Source: Halomonas litopenaei (lineage in GTDB: Bacteria; Pseudomonadota; Gammaproteobacteria; Pseudomonadales; Halomonadaceae). Taken from it: a stretch of 64,000 bases of DNA. Made by a program: the position numbers and the translations under genes. Below the pieces are notes generated by a model. The model was not told where the DNA came from and ran no database searches. It saw only the letters and a program-made list of their open reading frames with translations. Position 1 is the stretch's first letter. Each line of letters begins with the position of its first letter. The stretch covers positions 467,180 through 531,179 of the forward strand of contig NZ_PXNS01000004.1 of NCBI RefSeq assembly GCF_003045775.1, given 5' to 3'. Of this stretch, positions 57,121 to 64,000 are shown one piece after another.

Positions 57121-57183
57121 CAGTCGTGTGTGTCCAGTGAAAGTTGGTGTTGTCGTGGCCGTGTACGCGAGCGTTGGTCGAGC

Positions 57184-57777
57184 CTAGAGCCCGACCAGCA
57201 TCCCGGAGATACCGGCGGCCCGGACCAGCGAACCCACCACGATACCATCGATCAGGTTGATGCCGATGAACACCACGATGGGTGACAGGTCGAGCATTCC
57301 CAGCGGCGGAATCACCCGGCGTACCGGCGCCATGATCGGCTCCACCAGTTGCATCACCAGCAGCGCGCCGGGATGGCTGGCGTTGGGGGCGACCCAGCTG
57401 AGGATGATCATCACGATCAGCGCAAAGAAGTAGATCTTCAGGATCGCGCTGGCCAGGGCCGCGACGCCGGCGATGGCCAGGCCATCGAGCCTCGGCATGC
57501 CGACACCGGCCAGCTGCAGCAGGATGATGATGCTGATCACCTTGACCAGAAAGCCCGCGGCCAGGGTGGCCAGGTCAAAGCGGCCCATCACCGGGCCAAG
57601 CACGCTCTGGAAGGGACGCACCACCGGCTGGGTAATCTTGACCACCGACTGGCTCAAGGGGTTGTAGTAGTCCGCCTTCGAGGCCTGCAGCAGAAAGCGC
57701 AGCATCAGCAGGAACAAGAAGATGTTGATCAGGGTGTTGACCAGCAGCAGGCCAGCGTTTCCCAGTTGACTGCCCAT
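57184..57777 (-). CDS. YggT family membrane protein
   Basis: A 197-residue protein with two YggT repeats, each of two helices. The repeats are INIFLFLLMLRFLLQASKADYYNP with VVRPFQSVL, and LIVMIILSWVAPNASHP with MAPVRRVIPP. It starts 20 bases after proC. YggT proteins are linked to cell division/osmotic tolerance in some bacteria; the role here is unknown. Confidence 0.88.
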   Translation of the reverse strand: MGSQLGNAGLLLVNTLINIFLFLLMLRFLLQASKADYYNPLSQSVVKITQPVVRPFQSVLGPVMGRFDLATLAAGFLVKVISIIILLQLAGVGMPRLDGLAIAGVAALASAILKIYFFALIVMIILSWVAPNASHPGALLVMQLVEPIMAPVRRVIPPLGMLDLSPIVVFIGINLIDGIVVGSLVRAAGISGMLVGL

Positions 57778-57797
57778 GTGGGCTCCTCCGTCTTTGA

Positions 57798-58622
57798 TTA
57801 ACCCTTGCCGAGTTCGGCAGACATTTCCTGGGCACGCTTGGCACAGGCTTGCATGGCGCCGTCGAGCGCCTGCCGCAGTCCTGCCTGCTCCAGATATTCG
57901 ATGGCCCTCTCGGTGGTACCCCCCGGGGACATCACATTGCGTTTCAGTTCACCGGGATCACGGTCGCTCTGCATCGCCATCGAGGCGGCCCCGTAGGCGG
58001 TCTGCATCGCCAGTCGGCGAGCGCTTTCTGCGCTTAGCCCGAGTTTGACGGCGGCCTCTTCCATGGCCTCGAACATCAGGAAGAAGTAGGCCGGTGCACT
58101 ACCCGAGACGGCGGTGACCGCTTCCAGCAGGGCTTCGTCCTCGACCCATTCGATGATGCCGACGGACGTCATCAACTCGCCGACCAGGGCGCGCTGCTCG
58201 TCGCTGACGCGCGGGTTGGCATACAGCCCGGAGGCACCGGCACCGACCAGCGACGGAGTGTTGGGCATGCAGCGGACCACCGCCAGGCCGCCACCCAGCC
58301 ATTGTTCCAAGGTCTCGGCGCTGAGGCCAGCCGCCACCGACACGATCAGCGGCCGACGCTTTTGCACCGAATCCCGTAGAGTCTCGCACACCTGGCGCAT
58401 GATCTGTGGCTTGACCGACAGTACGACCACGTCGGCGTGCTCGATCGCCGCCAGATTGTCGGTGGTGGTATGGATGCCCAGGCGCTCGGCGAGCGGCGCC
58501 AGGGTGGCGTCACGGGTGGCGGTGGCGGTGATGGCATCGGCTGGGTAGCCGCTGTGCACCATGCCGCCGAAGATGGCGCTGGCCATGTTGCCGGCGCCGA
58601 TAAAGGTCACGTTGCTGGCCAT
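57798..58622 (-). CDS. proC: Pyrroline-5-carboxylate reductase
   Basis: A 274-residue NADPH-dependent enzyme completing proline synthesis. FIGAGNMASAIFGGM is the dinucleotide-binding loop, VVLSVKPQ and RCMPNTPSLVGAG are typical, and AVSGSAPAYFFLMFEAMEEAAVKLGL with MSPGGTTERAIEYLE closes the active site. It lies between yggS and yggT as usual. Confidence 0.96.
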   Translation of the reverse strand: MASNVTFIGAGNMASAIFGGMVHSGYPADAITATATRDATLAPLAERLGIHTTTDNLAAIEHADVVVLSVKPQIMRQVCETLRDSVQKRRPLIVSVAAGLSAETLEQWLGGGLAVVRCMPNTPSLVGAGASGLYANPRVSDEQRALVGELMTSVGIIEWVEDEALLEAVTAVSGSAPAYFFLMFEAMEEAAVKLGLSAESARRLAMQTAYGAASMAMQSDRDPGELKRNVMSPGGTTERAIEYLEQAGLRQALDGAMQACAKRAQEMSAELGKG

Positions 58623-58700
58623 GCGGGGCTCCTTGAAGGGTAGGGCATTGGATATTCGGACAAACAGGGTAGCGTCACCAGGCCTGTCGTGGCGACGGGC

Positions 58701-59396
58701 TCACTGGCGCGAGCCAAAGATCGCGGTGCCCAGGCGCACGATGGTGGCGCCCTCGGCGACGGCAGCCTCCAGGTCGGCACTCATGCCCATGGACAAGGTG
58801 TCCAGCGGTGCGTCCGGCAGCTCTCGACGCAGCGATGACAAGGCCTCGGCCAGTAGCCGGAAGGGCTCGCGCTGCGCTTCTGGGTCTTCGCTGGGGGCCG
58901 GGATGGCCATCAATCCGCGCAGACGCACGTGAGGCAGCGCCGCCGCCAGGCTCGCCAGCTCAGGCAGCTCCTCCAGGCTGACGCCTGATTTGGTTGCTTC
59001 GCCGCTGACGTTGACCTGCAGACAGATATTCAGTGCGGGAAGGCCATCCGGGCGCTGATCGCTCAGGCGCTGAGCGATCTTGGCACGATCGACACCATGG
59101 ACCCAGTCGAAATGGCTGGCCACGTCACGTGTCTTGTTGGATTGCAGCGGTCCGATGAAGTGCCAGTGTATGCCAGGGCAGTCGCCCAGTTGGGCCTGTT
59201 TATCCAGCGCTTCCTGTAGATAGTTCTCGCCGAAGTCGCGCTGGCCCAGGGCATAGGCATCCCGGATCATGTCGGCTGGCTTGGTCTTGCTGACCGCCAG
59301 CAGCAGGGCCGCGTCGGGCGCTCTTCCCGCCTTTGCAAGTGCCTGATTCAGGCGTGTCCGGGCTTGGGTCAAGGATTCGGCAATCGTCGTGGTCAT
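58701..59396 (-). CDS. YggS/PROSC-type PLP homeostasis protein
   Basis: A 231-residue PLP-binding protein with alanine-racemase-like TIM barrel. LLAVSKTKPADMI contains the PLP lysine; GENYLQEALDK, WHFIGPLQSNKTRDVA and LSMGMSADLEAAVAEGATIVRLG are family motifs. It maintains vitamin B6 and amino-acid pools. It starts the yggS-proC-yggT-metXW series and is divergent from pilT. Confidence 0.94.
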   Translation of the reverse strand: MTTTIAESLTQARTRLNQALAKAGRAPDAALLLAVSKTKPADMIRDAYALGQRDFGENYLQEALDKQAQLGDCPGIHWHFIGPLQSNKTRDVASHFDWVHGVDRAKIAQRLSDQRPDGLPALNICLQVNVSGEATKSGVSLEELPELASLAAALPHVRLRGLMAIPAPSEDPEAQREPFRLLAEALSSLRRELPDAPLDTLSMGMSADLEAAVAEGATIVRLGTAIFGSRQ

Positions 59397-59462
59397 CGGC
59401 CTGGGTCTGTCCTATCGTGGGGCTCCCTGCCCCCGAGTCGGGGGTTCAAGCCTGGTAAGCCC

Positions 59463-60569
59463 ATGGATATTACCGAACTGCTGGCACTCTCGGCAAAGCA
59501 GGGCGCCTCGGATCTGCACCTGTCGGCGGGACTGCCACCGGTGATGCGCGTCAATGGTGAACTGGAGCGTCTGCCTGGCCCGCCGATGGGCGACAGTCAG
59601 GTCAGATTGTTGCTCGAGTCGTTGATGGATGAGGAGCTGCGCGAGCAGTATTCGCGCACCCACGAGGCCGACTTTTCCCACCAGATACCGGGTCTGTCGC
59701 GTTATCGCGTCAATGCTTTCGTCCAGCAGCGCGGGGCGGCGGCGGTCCTGCGTACCATCCCCGATCGCATCCCGACGCTTTCGGAGCTGGGGATGGGCGA
59801 GATCTTCGAACGTCTTGTCGCCCTGCCGCGGGGCCTGGTGCTGGTGACCGGGCCCACCGGGTCCGGCAAGAGCACTACGCTTGCGGCGATGATCGACCAT
59901 ATCAACCGCCACCGTCGCGACCATATCCTCACCATCGAGGATCCCATCGAGTTCATCCACCACAGCCAGCAGGCGCTGGTGTCCCAGCGAGAGGTACACC
60001 GCCACACCGAGGGCTTTGCCGTCGCCCTGCGCAGCGCCCTGCGCGAGGATCCCGACGTCATTCTGGTCGGAGAGATTCGCGACCTGGAAACGGCGCGCCT
60101 GGCCATGACCGCGGCCGAGACCGGGCATCTGGTATTTGCCACCCTGCATACCGCCTCCGCGGTCAAGACCATCGATCGGATCATCGATGCCTTCCCGGGT
60201 GATGAAAAGAATGCAGTGCGGACCATGCTGTCGGAGTCCTTGCAGGCGGTCGTCTCCCAGGCGCTGCTGCCCGGCAGCCGGGGCGGGCGAGTGGCGGCAC
60301 GCGAGATCCTCTTGATCAATCAGGCGATCCGTCATCTGATCCGCGAGGACAAGCTGGCCCAGATCTACTCGTCGATGCAGACCGGCGGCCAGGCCGGCAT
60401 GCAGACCCTGGACGCCGACCTGGCGAGACTGGTGGCCTGTGGCGAGGTGGCGCCGGAGGATGCCCGGCGCCTGACCCGTGAATCTCTGGTCGATAGCGCG
60501 CCGAGCGCCGGCTGGAGTGGCGGGCAGAACGAGGGCTGGGTGAGCCCCCAGGGCGAAGGCTGGGGGTGA
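59463..60569 (+). CDS. pilT: Twitching motility ATPase PilT
   Basis: A 368-residue hexameric ATPase that retracts type IV pili. QGASDLHLSAGLPPVMRVNGE is the N-terminal PAS-like start; Walker A is GPTGSGKSTTL, the Asp box EDPIEFIH, Walker B region VGEIRDLETARLAMTAAETGHLV, and the PilT-specific AIRHLIREDK (AIRNLIRE in most species). The C-terminus is extended with Gly/Trp repeats (GWSGGQNEGWVSPQGEGWG). ATG 59463 is chosen from the conserved MDITELL start. Confidence 0.95.
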   Translation: MDITELLALSAKQGASDLHLSAGLPPVMRVNGELERLPGPPMGDSQVRLLLESLMDEELREQYSRTHEADFSHQIPGLSRYRVNAFVQQRGAAAVLRTIPDRIPTLSELGMGEIFERLVALPRGLVLVTGPTGSGKSTTLAAMIDHINRHRRDHILTIEDPIEFIHHSQQALVSQREVHRHTEGFAVALRSALREDPDVILVGEIRDLETARLAMTAAETGHLVFATLHTASAVKTIDRIIDAFPGDEKNAVRTMLSESLQAVVSQALLPGSRGGRVAAREILLINQAIRHLIREDKLAQIYSSMQTGGQAGMQTLDADLARLVACGEVAPEDARRLTRESLVDSAPSAGWSGGQNEGWVSPQGEGWG

Positions 60570-60598
60570 GGCGGTGGTTCAGAGCCAGTCGTGACCCT

Positions 60599-61744
60599 TT
60601 AGCGGGCGTAGAGCCCGCCGAGCACGCGCTCTGCGCTGGCGCCGGTGACCGACGGCAGGTTGCCGGGTTGCAGATTCAATCGGGCATGGGCCAGCCAGGC
60701 AAAGGCGGCGGCTTCCAGCCAGTCGGCCGGCCAGCCCAGGGATTCGCTGTCCAGTAGAGTGGCCTCCGGCAGTTGGCGCGCAAGGCGTGCCAGCAGGTCC
60801 AGGTTGCGTGAACCGCCGCCGCAGGGCACCAGGTCGAGGGAGGCAGGGGCGGTAAAGCGCTCCCGCGCCATCTCGATGCCCAGGGCGACGCTGGTGGCAG
60901 TGAGTTCCGCCAGGGTGGCCTGGACGTCCTGTGGTGACTCTGAACCGTTCAACTGCGCCTCTGCCCAGTCGAGAGAAAACAGCTCGCGCCCGGTGCTGCG
61001 AGGCGGTGGGCGGTGAAAGTAGGGCTCTGCCAGCCAACGCTCGAGCAGCGCGGTATCCACCTGCCCGCCGGCAGCCCAATCGCCGTTGGCATCGAAGGGG
61101 GTGCCGCGATGGCGTTGGTGCCAGGCGTCGAGCAGGGCATTGGCAGGCCCGGTGTCGAAGCCCAGCGGAGCGCGCGGGTCCGAGGTCGGCGGCAGTAGCG
61201 TCAGGTTGGCGATGCCGCCAAGGTTCAGCACCAGCCGCCAGCGTTCGGGGTGGCGAAATACCTGCTGGTGGAAGATCGGTGCCAGTGGTGCGGCCTGACC
61301 ACCGGCGGCCAGGTCGCGGCGGCGGAAGTCGGCGACCACGGCACAGCGGGTCAGCTCGGCCAGCCGGCTGGGGTTGTCCAGTTGCAATGTATAGGGGGGC
61401 GAGCCTGGCTGGTGGCCGTAGGGGGCATGCTCGATGGTCTGCCCATGGCTGCCGATGGCAGCGATGTCCTCGGGTTCAAGCCCCTGTTGCTCGAGCAATC
61501 GCTGGACTGACTCGGCCTGGCACTGACAGAAAGCCTCCTCGGCCCAGGCCAGGTCGGCAAAGCTGACCTGATCGGCGTGGGCCAGTTGCCACAGCCGCTC
61601 ACGCAGAGCCTGCGGCATGGGAATGCCGACGCTGGCCTCCAGAGCTGCCGTGCCTGTGGCGTCAAAGCGCACCAGGGCGGCGTCGATCCCGTCCATGCTG
61701 GTGCCCGACATCAGTCCAATGAAGCGTTGCATGGGCCTTGTCAT
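60599..61744 (-). CDS. anmK: Anhydro-N-acetylmuramic acid kinase
   Basis: A 381-residue peptidoglycan-recycling kinase converting anhydroMurNAc to MurNAc-6-phosphate. [18 protein letters not shown] is the phosphate-binding start; [38 protein letters not shown] and [11 protein letters not shown] are all diagnostic. It begins [10 protein letters not shown]; a second ATG four codons in is possible. It is divergent from tyrS. Confidence 0.95.
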   Translation of the reverse strand: MTRPMQRFIGLMSGTSMDGIDAALVRFDATGTAALEASVGIPMPQALRERLWQLAHADQVSFADLAWAEEAFCQCQAESVQRLLEQQGLEPEDIAAIGSHGQTIEHAPYGHQPGSPPYTLQLDNPSRLAELTRCAVVADFRRRDLAAGGQAAPLAPIFHQQVFRHPERWRLVLNLGGIANLTLLPPTSDPRAPLGFDTGPANALLDAWHQRHRGTPFDANGDWAAGGQVDTALLERWLAEPYFHRPPPRSTGRELFSLDWAEAQLNGSESPQDVQATLAELTATSVALGIEMARERFTAPASLDLVPCGGGSRNLDLLARLARQLPEATLLDSESLGWPADWLEAAAFAWLAHARLNLQPGNLPSVTGASAERVLGGLYAR

Positions 61745-61910
61745 CTCAACCGGTGGAAAGGTTCATGGTAACATCCCCGCCACTGTCTATACCTGGCGCC
61801 GGCGCCGTGACGACGTGCCCCTGCTGACGGGGGCGTCGATGTCCGCGCAAGGGCCGATTGACCAAGCCAAGCCGAGCTGGAAAGCCGAATTGATAAGTGG
61901 AGTGAATACC

Positions 61911-63113
61911 ATGAGCGATGTGGACGAGGCCCTTGCGCTGATTCAGCGCGGCACGCACGAGATTCTGCTGGAGGATGAGCTGAAGAAAAAGCTCGCTTCC
62001 GGGCGCAAGCTGAGAATCAAGGCGGGCTTCGATCCGACCGCGCCGGACCTGCACCTGGGCCACAGCGTACTATTGACCAAGATGCGCCAGTTTCAGGATC
62101 TCGGCCACGAGGTCATCTTTCTGATCGGCGATTTTACCGGACGCATCGGTGACCCCACCGGCAAGAACGTCACCCGCAAGCCGCTGACCGAGGCCGAGGT
62201 CAAGGCCAACGCCCAGACCTACAAGGAGCAGGTGTTCAAGATCCTCGATCCCGACAAGACCGAGGTTCGCTTCAACGCCGAGTGGTTCTCCGAAATGAGC
62301 GCCGCTGACATGATCGAACTCGCCGGTCAGACCACCGTGGCGCGGATGCTCGAGCGCGATGACTTCGAAAAGCGCTACAAGGGTGGCCAGGCCATCTCGG
62401 TACACGAGTTCCTCTACCCGCTGGTGCAGGGCTATGACTCCGTCGCCTTGAAGGCTGACATCGAGCTGGGTGGAACCGACCAGAAGTTCAACCTTCTGAT
62501 GGGCCGCGAGGTGCAGAAGCACTTCGGTCTCGAGCCCCAGGTCGTCATTACCATGCCGCTGCTGGAAGGCCTCGACGGCGTGCAGAAGATGTCCAAGTCG
62601 CTGGGCAACTATGTCGGCGTCGACGAAGCGCCGGGGGCGATGTTCAACAAGCTGGTATCGATGCCCGACAGCCTGATGTGGCGCTATTTCGAACTCTTGT
62701 CGCTCAAGGACAATGCCGCCATCGAGGATCTGCGCGCGCGGATCGAGCGCGGTGACAACCCTCGTGACATCAAGATGGAGCTGGCGCGCGAGCTGATTGC
62801 CCGCTATCACGGTGATGAAGCGGCGGCGAATGCACACCGAAGCGCCGGTAACCAGTTGGCGGAAGGTGAGCTGCCCGAAGACCTGCCCGAGGTCGAGGTG
62901 GTCTTTGAAGGCAGCGATCAGGCGCCGATTGCGGCAGTGCTCAATCGCTCGGGACTTGCCAACAACAGCGCCCAGGCCAAGGACATGCTGGGTAATGGAC
63001 GTGTGCGCGTCGATGGCGAAGTGGTGGCCAAGGATCTGATGCTGGCGCTCGGCCAGAGCTATGTCATCCAGGCCGGCAAGAAGCGTTACGCCAGAGTGAC
63101 GCTGCGCGGCTGA
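61911..63113 (+). CDS. tyrS: Tyrosyl-tRNA synthetase
   Basis: A 400-residue class I synthetase. The HIGH-type motif is [16 protein letters not shown] is [11 protein letters not shown], and an S4-like RNA-binding domain ends the protein ([29 protein letters not shown]). The short HLGHS type and the length fit the TyrZ/TyrRS subclass common in proteobacteria. ATG 61911 has GGAG eight bases upstream; the longer frame upstream overlaps the anmK start and is not used. Confidence 0.95.
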   Translation: MSDVDEALALIQRGTHEILLEDELKKKLASGRKLRIKAGFDPTAPDLHLGHSVLLTKMRQFQDLGHEVIFLIGDFTGRIGDPTGKNVTRKPLTEAEVKANAQTYKEQVFKILDPDKTEVRFNAEWFSEMSAADMIELAGQTTVARMLERDDFEKRYKGGQAISVHEFLYPLVQGYDSVALKADIELGGTDQKFNLLMGREVQKHFGLEPQVVITMPLLEGLDGVQKMSKSLGNYVGVDEAPGAMFNKLVSMPDSLMWRYFELLSLKDNAAIEDLRARIERGDNPRDIKMELARELIARYHGDEAAANAHRSAGNQLAEGELPEDLPEVEVVFEGSDQAPIAAVLNRSGLANNSAQAKDMLGNGRVRVDGEVVAKDLMLALGQSYVIQAGKKRYARVTLRG

Positions 63114-63138
63114 TCCGCCGGTGTGACCATCGCTTCCG

Positions 63139-63170
63139 GGACGCTCGCCACTGGCGGGCGTCCTTCGTTT
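63139..63170 (+). terminator. Terminator of tyrS
   Basis: GGACGCTCGCC pairs with GGCGGGCGTCC (one mismatch) around three bases and is followed by TTCGTTTT. Confidence 0.8.
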
Positions 63171-63173
63171 TGC

Positions 63174-63208
63174 CACCCGCCTGTCTGCGACCTGTCCACA
63201 GGCGGGTG
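63174..63208 (+). repeat. Second hairpin after tyrS
   Basis: CACCCGCCTGT and ACAGGCGGGTG form an 11-bp stem with a 13-base loop and no U-run, immediately after the terminator. Confidence 0.5.
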
Positions 63209-63530
63209 CGAGAAGATGGCTGTGGGTAACATGAAGGCGCGAGTCGTGGGGCAGACGAAGGTCAGGGCCAAGGCTGGCGCAGCAAGGAAAGCTGGCGCAG
63301 CAAGGAAGAGACGCAGCAAGGGTGGCTTGGCAACGACAGGTGAGGCTTCCGGGGGCGTAGCGGCAAGTGAAAGGACAGGCCGGCTCGCTGCACCGATCAG
63401 GTATGGAGTACTGGTCTGGAATAGGGCAGTAGAAATAGCGCAGTAGAGACGTGAAGTGTGGGGTGGGTGTTGGAGGCTTCTGACCCATGACAATGTGATG
63501 ACGCCGGCGTGAAATTTTTTTACACGAAGT
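63209..63530. other. Non-coding stretch between tyrS and rrn promoters
   Basis: This interval has short direct repeats (GCTGGCGCAGCAAGGAA twice near 63272-63306). A frame of about 70 codons (M, then Lys/Arg/Ala-rich residues) crosses it, but it has no ribosome binding site and its composition follows the repeats, so I do not call it a gene. Confidence 0.4.
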
Positions 63531-63532
63531 GC

Positions 63533-63561
63533 TTGCCAAGCCCGGAGGTGATGCGTAAAGT
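63533..63561 (+). promoter_or_regulatory. rrn promoter P1
   Basis: TTGCCA and TAAAGT are separated by 17 bases, with an AT-rich tract (GAAATTTTTTTA) just upstream that could be an UP element and a GC-rich discriminator downstream. Confidence 0.55.
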
Positions 63562-63662
63562 ACGCATCCGCTGCCGGCGACGAGCAAACGTCACAGGCGG
63601 TGAAGGGTGGTAAAAGTGATTGTTTTGAAAAGGCTTTTTCAAGTCTTCAAAAAATTCTCCAC

Positions 63663-63690
63663 TTGACGGGCAACGAGAAATCGGTAGAAT
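63663..63690 (+). promoter_or_regulatory. rrn promoter P2
   Basis: TTGACG and TAGAAT are separated by 16 bases, followed by the discriminator GCCCGCCACT. An AT-rich region from about 63617 to 63660 is a likely UP element. The 16-base spacing and GC-rich start region are typical of stringently controlled rRNA promoters. Confidence 0.8.
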
Positions 63691-63801
63691 GCCCGCCACT
63701 CGATCGGAGTCGCCGGGACGGTATCGCAGAATGCGCGTCAGGCTCGCTTCGCTTTCTCTTGGGTCCTGCAGGCATCGCTTGCACGGCGAAAAAAGAAGGC
63801 C

Positions 63802-63829
63802 TTGACGAAACGCTTCGATTCTGTAGAAT
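63802..63829 (+). promoter_or_regulatory. rrn promoter P3
   Basis: TTGACG and TAGAAT, 16 bases apart, repeat the P2 arrangement; AAAAAAGAAGG lies upstream and ACGCCTTCCTCGC downstream. Confidence 0.8.
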
Positions 63830-63910
63830 ACGCCTTCCTCGCAGGGCGCTGTGACAAGGGGTCGGATTAACGATTCGGGCTGCGGCGCAGCAAAGCGAGA
63901 CGCTCTTTAA

Positions 63911-63948
63911 GCTCTCTATAGAGCCCAGAGCATGCTCTTTAATAATTT
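63911..63948 (+). promoter_or_regulatory. rRNA leader antitermination elements (boxB-like hairpin and boxA)
   Basis: GCTCTCTATAGAGC (63911-63924) is a small boxB-like hairpin. TGCTCTTTAATAATTT (63933-63948) closely matches boxA (TGCTCTTTAACAATTT). The 16S gene is expected to start beyond the window end. Confidence 0.8.
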
Positions 63949-64000
63949 GATCAGGTAATTCATGTGGGCGCTTGCCGATGAGTCAGTGACACTGTCACTG

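Noticed and set aside
63123..63446. 107-codon frame after tyrS with a Lys/Ala-rich middle
   Set aside because: It starts inside the terminator, has no ribosome binding site, and the middle is made of short direct repeats.

Overview
The window is a high-GC gammaproteobacterial chromosome segment, most likely from Halomonas or a close relative. The evidence is gene content and order: glnA-ntrBC, dksA-gluQ-cbrA-cbrB-pcnB-folK-panB-panC-panD and pilT/yggS-proC-yggT-metX-metW follow the Pseudomonas/Halomonas arrangement, and a BCCT-type transporter fits a halophile. I see no prophage, transposase gene, plasmid function, CRISPR array or tRNA. The right end runs into the leader of a ribosomal RNA operon whose genes lie outside the window.

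Layout. 1-3.3 kb: end of a serine hydrolase, a GntR/FCD regulator, a small protein with a Fur-like operator, a C45 peptidase and a small secreted protein. 3.3-13.3 kb: transport, with a GltP-type symporter, a secreted dienelactone hydrolase, a branched-chain amino acid ABC system (livK facing livGFHM) and an NSS symporter. 13.5-21.7 kb: typA followed by three tandem terminator hairpins, a glycosyltransferase-like protein, then glnA, a DUF4124 protein and ntrBC, with two sigma-54 promoters and NtrC sites. 21.8-32 kb: an outer-membrane protein, a peptide symporter with an Xaa-Pro aminopeptidase, and an HMG-CoA lyase/CoA-transferase/TctCBA catabolic cluster. 32-39.5 kb: dgt with a duplicated tail, a BCCT transporter, an ATP-grasp enzyme, RNase T2, a MITE-like inverted repeat, a NERD membrane protein and a sirtuin. 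39.5-51.2 kb (minus strand): yciH, panD, panC, panB, folK, pcnB, a non-coding RNA locus, cbrB, cbrA, a small membrane protein, gluQ, dksA. 51.5-63.1 kb: aminotransferase-sfsA, an unusual sigma-like/ParB-like fusion, the metXW and proC operon, pilT, anmK, tyrS. 63.1-64 kb: tandem rrn promoters and boxA.

Main discovery. Between cbrB and pcnB, about 1.1 kb carries no convincing protein gene. On the minus strand it has a near-consensus sigma-54 promoter, paired TGTTAC/GTAACA half-sites upstream, and a roughly 500-nt transcript region with seven or eight AACAACAA-type motifs. Most of these sit in or beside hairpin loops, and the region ends at a terminator-like hairpin. Position, promoter class and motif content match the Hfq/Crc-sequestering RNA CrcZ of pseudomonads. 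CA-rich leaders also lie just before livG and tctC in this window, so the window may hold both an Hfq/Crc antagonist and two of its targets.

The common theme is carbon/nitrogen control. NtrBC with sigma-54 would drive glnA and its own operon, CbrAB with sigma-54 would drive the CrcZ-like RNA, and amino-acid and organic-acid uptake genes would respond. Functional calls rest on reading translated sequence and remembered family features; no database search was run.
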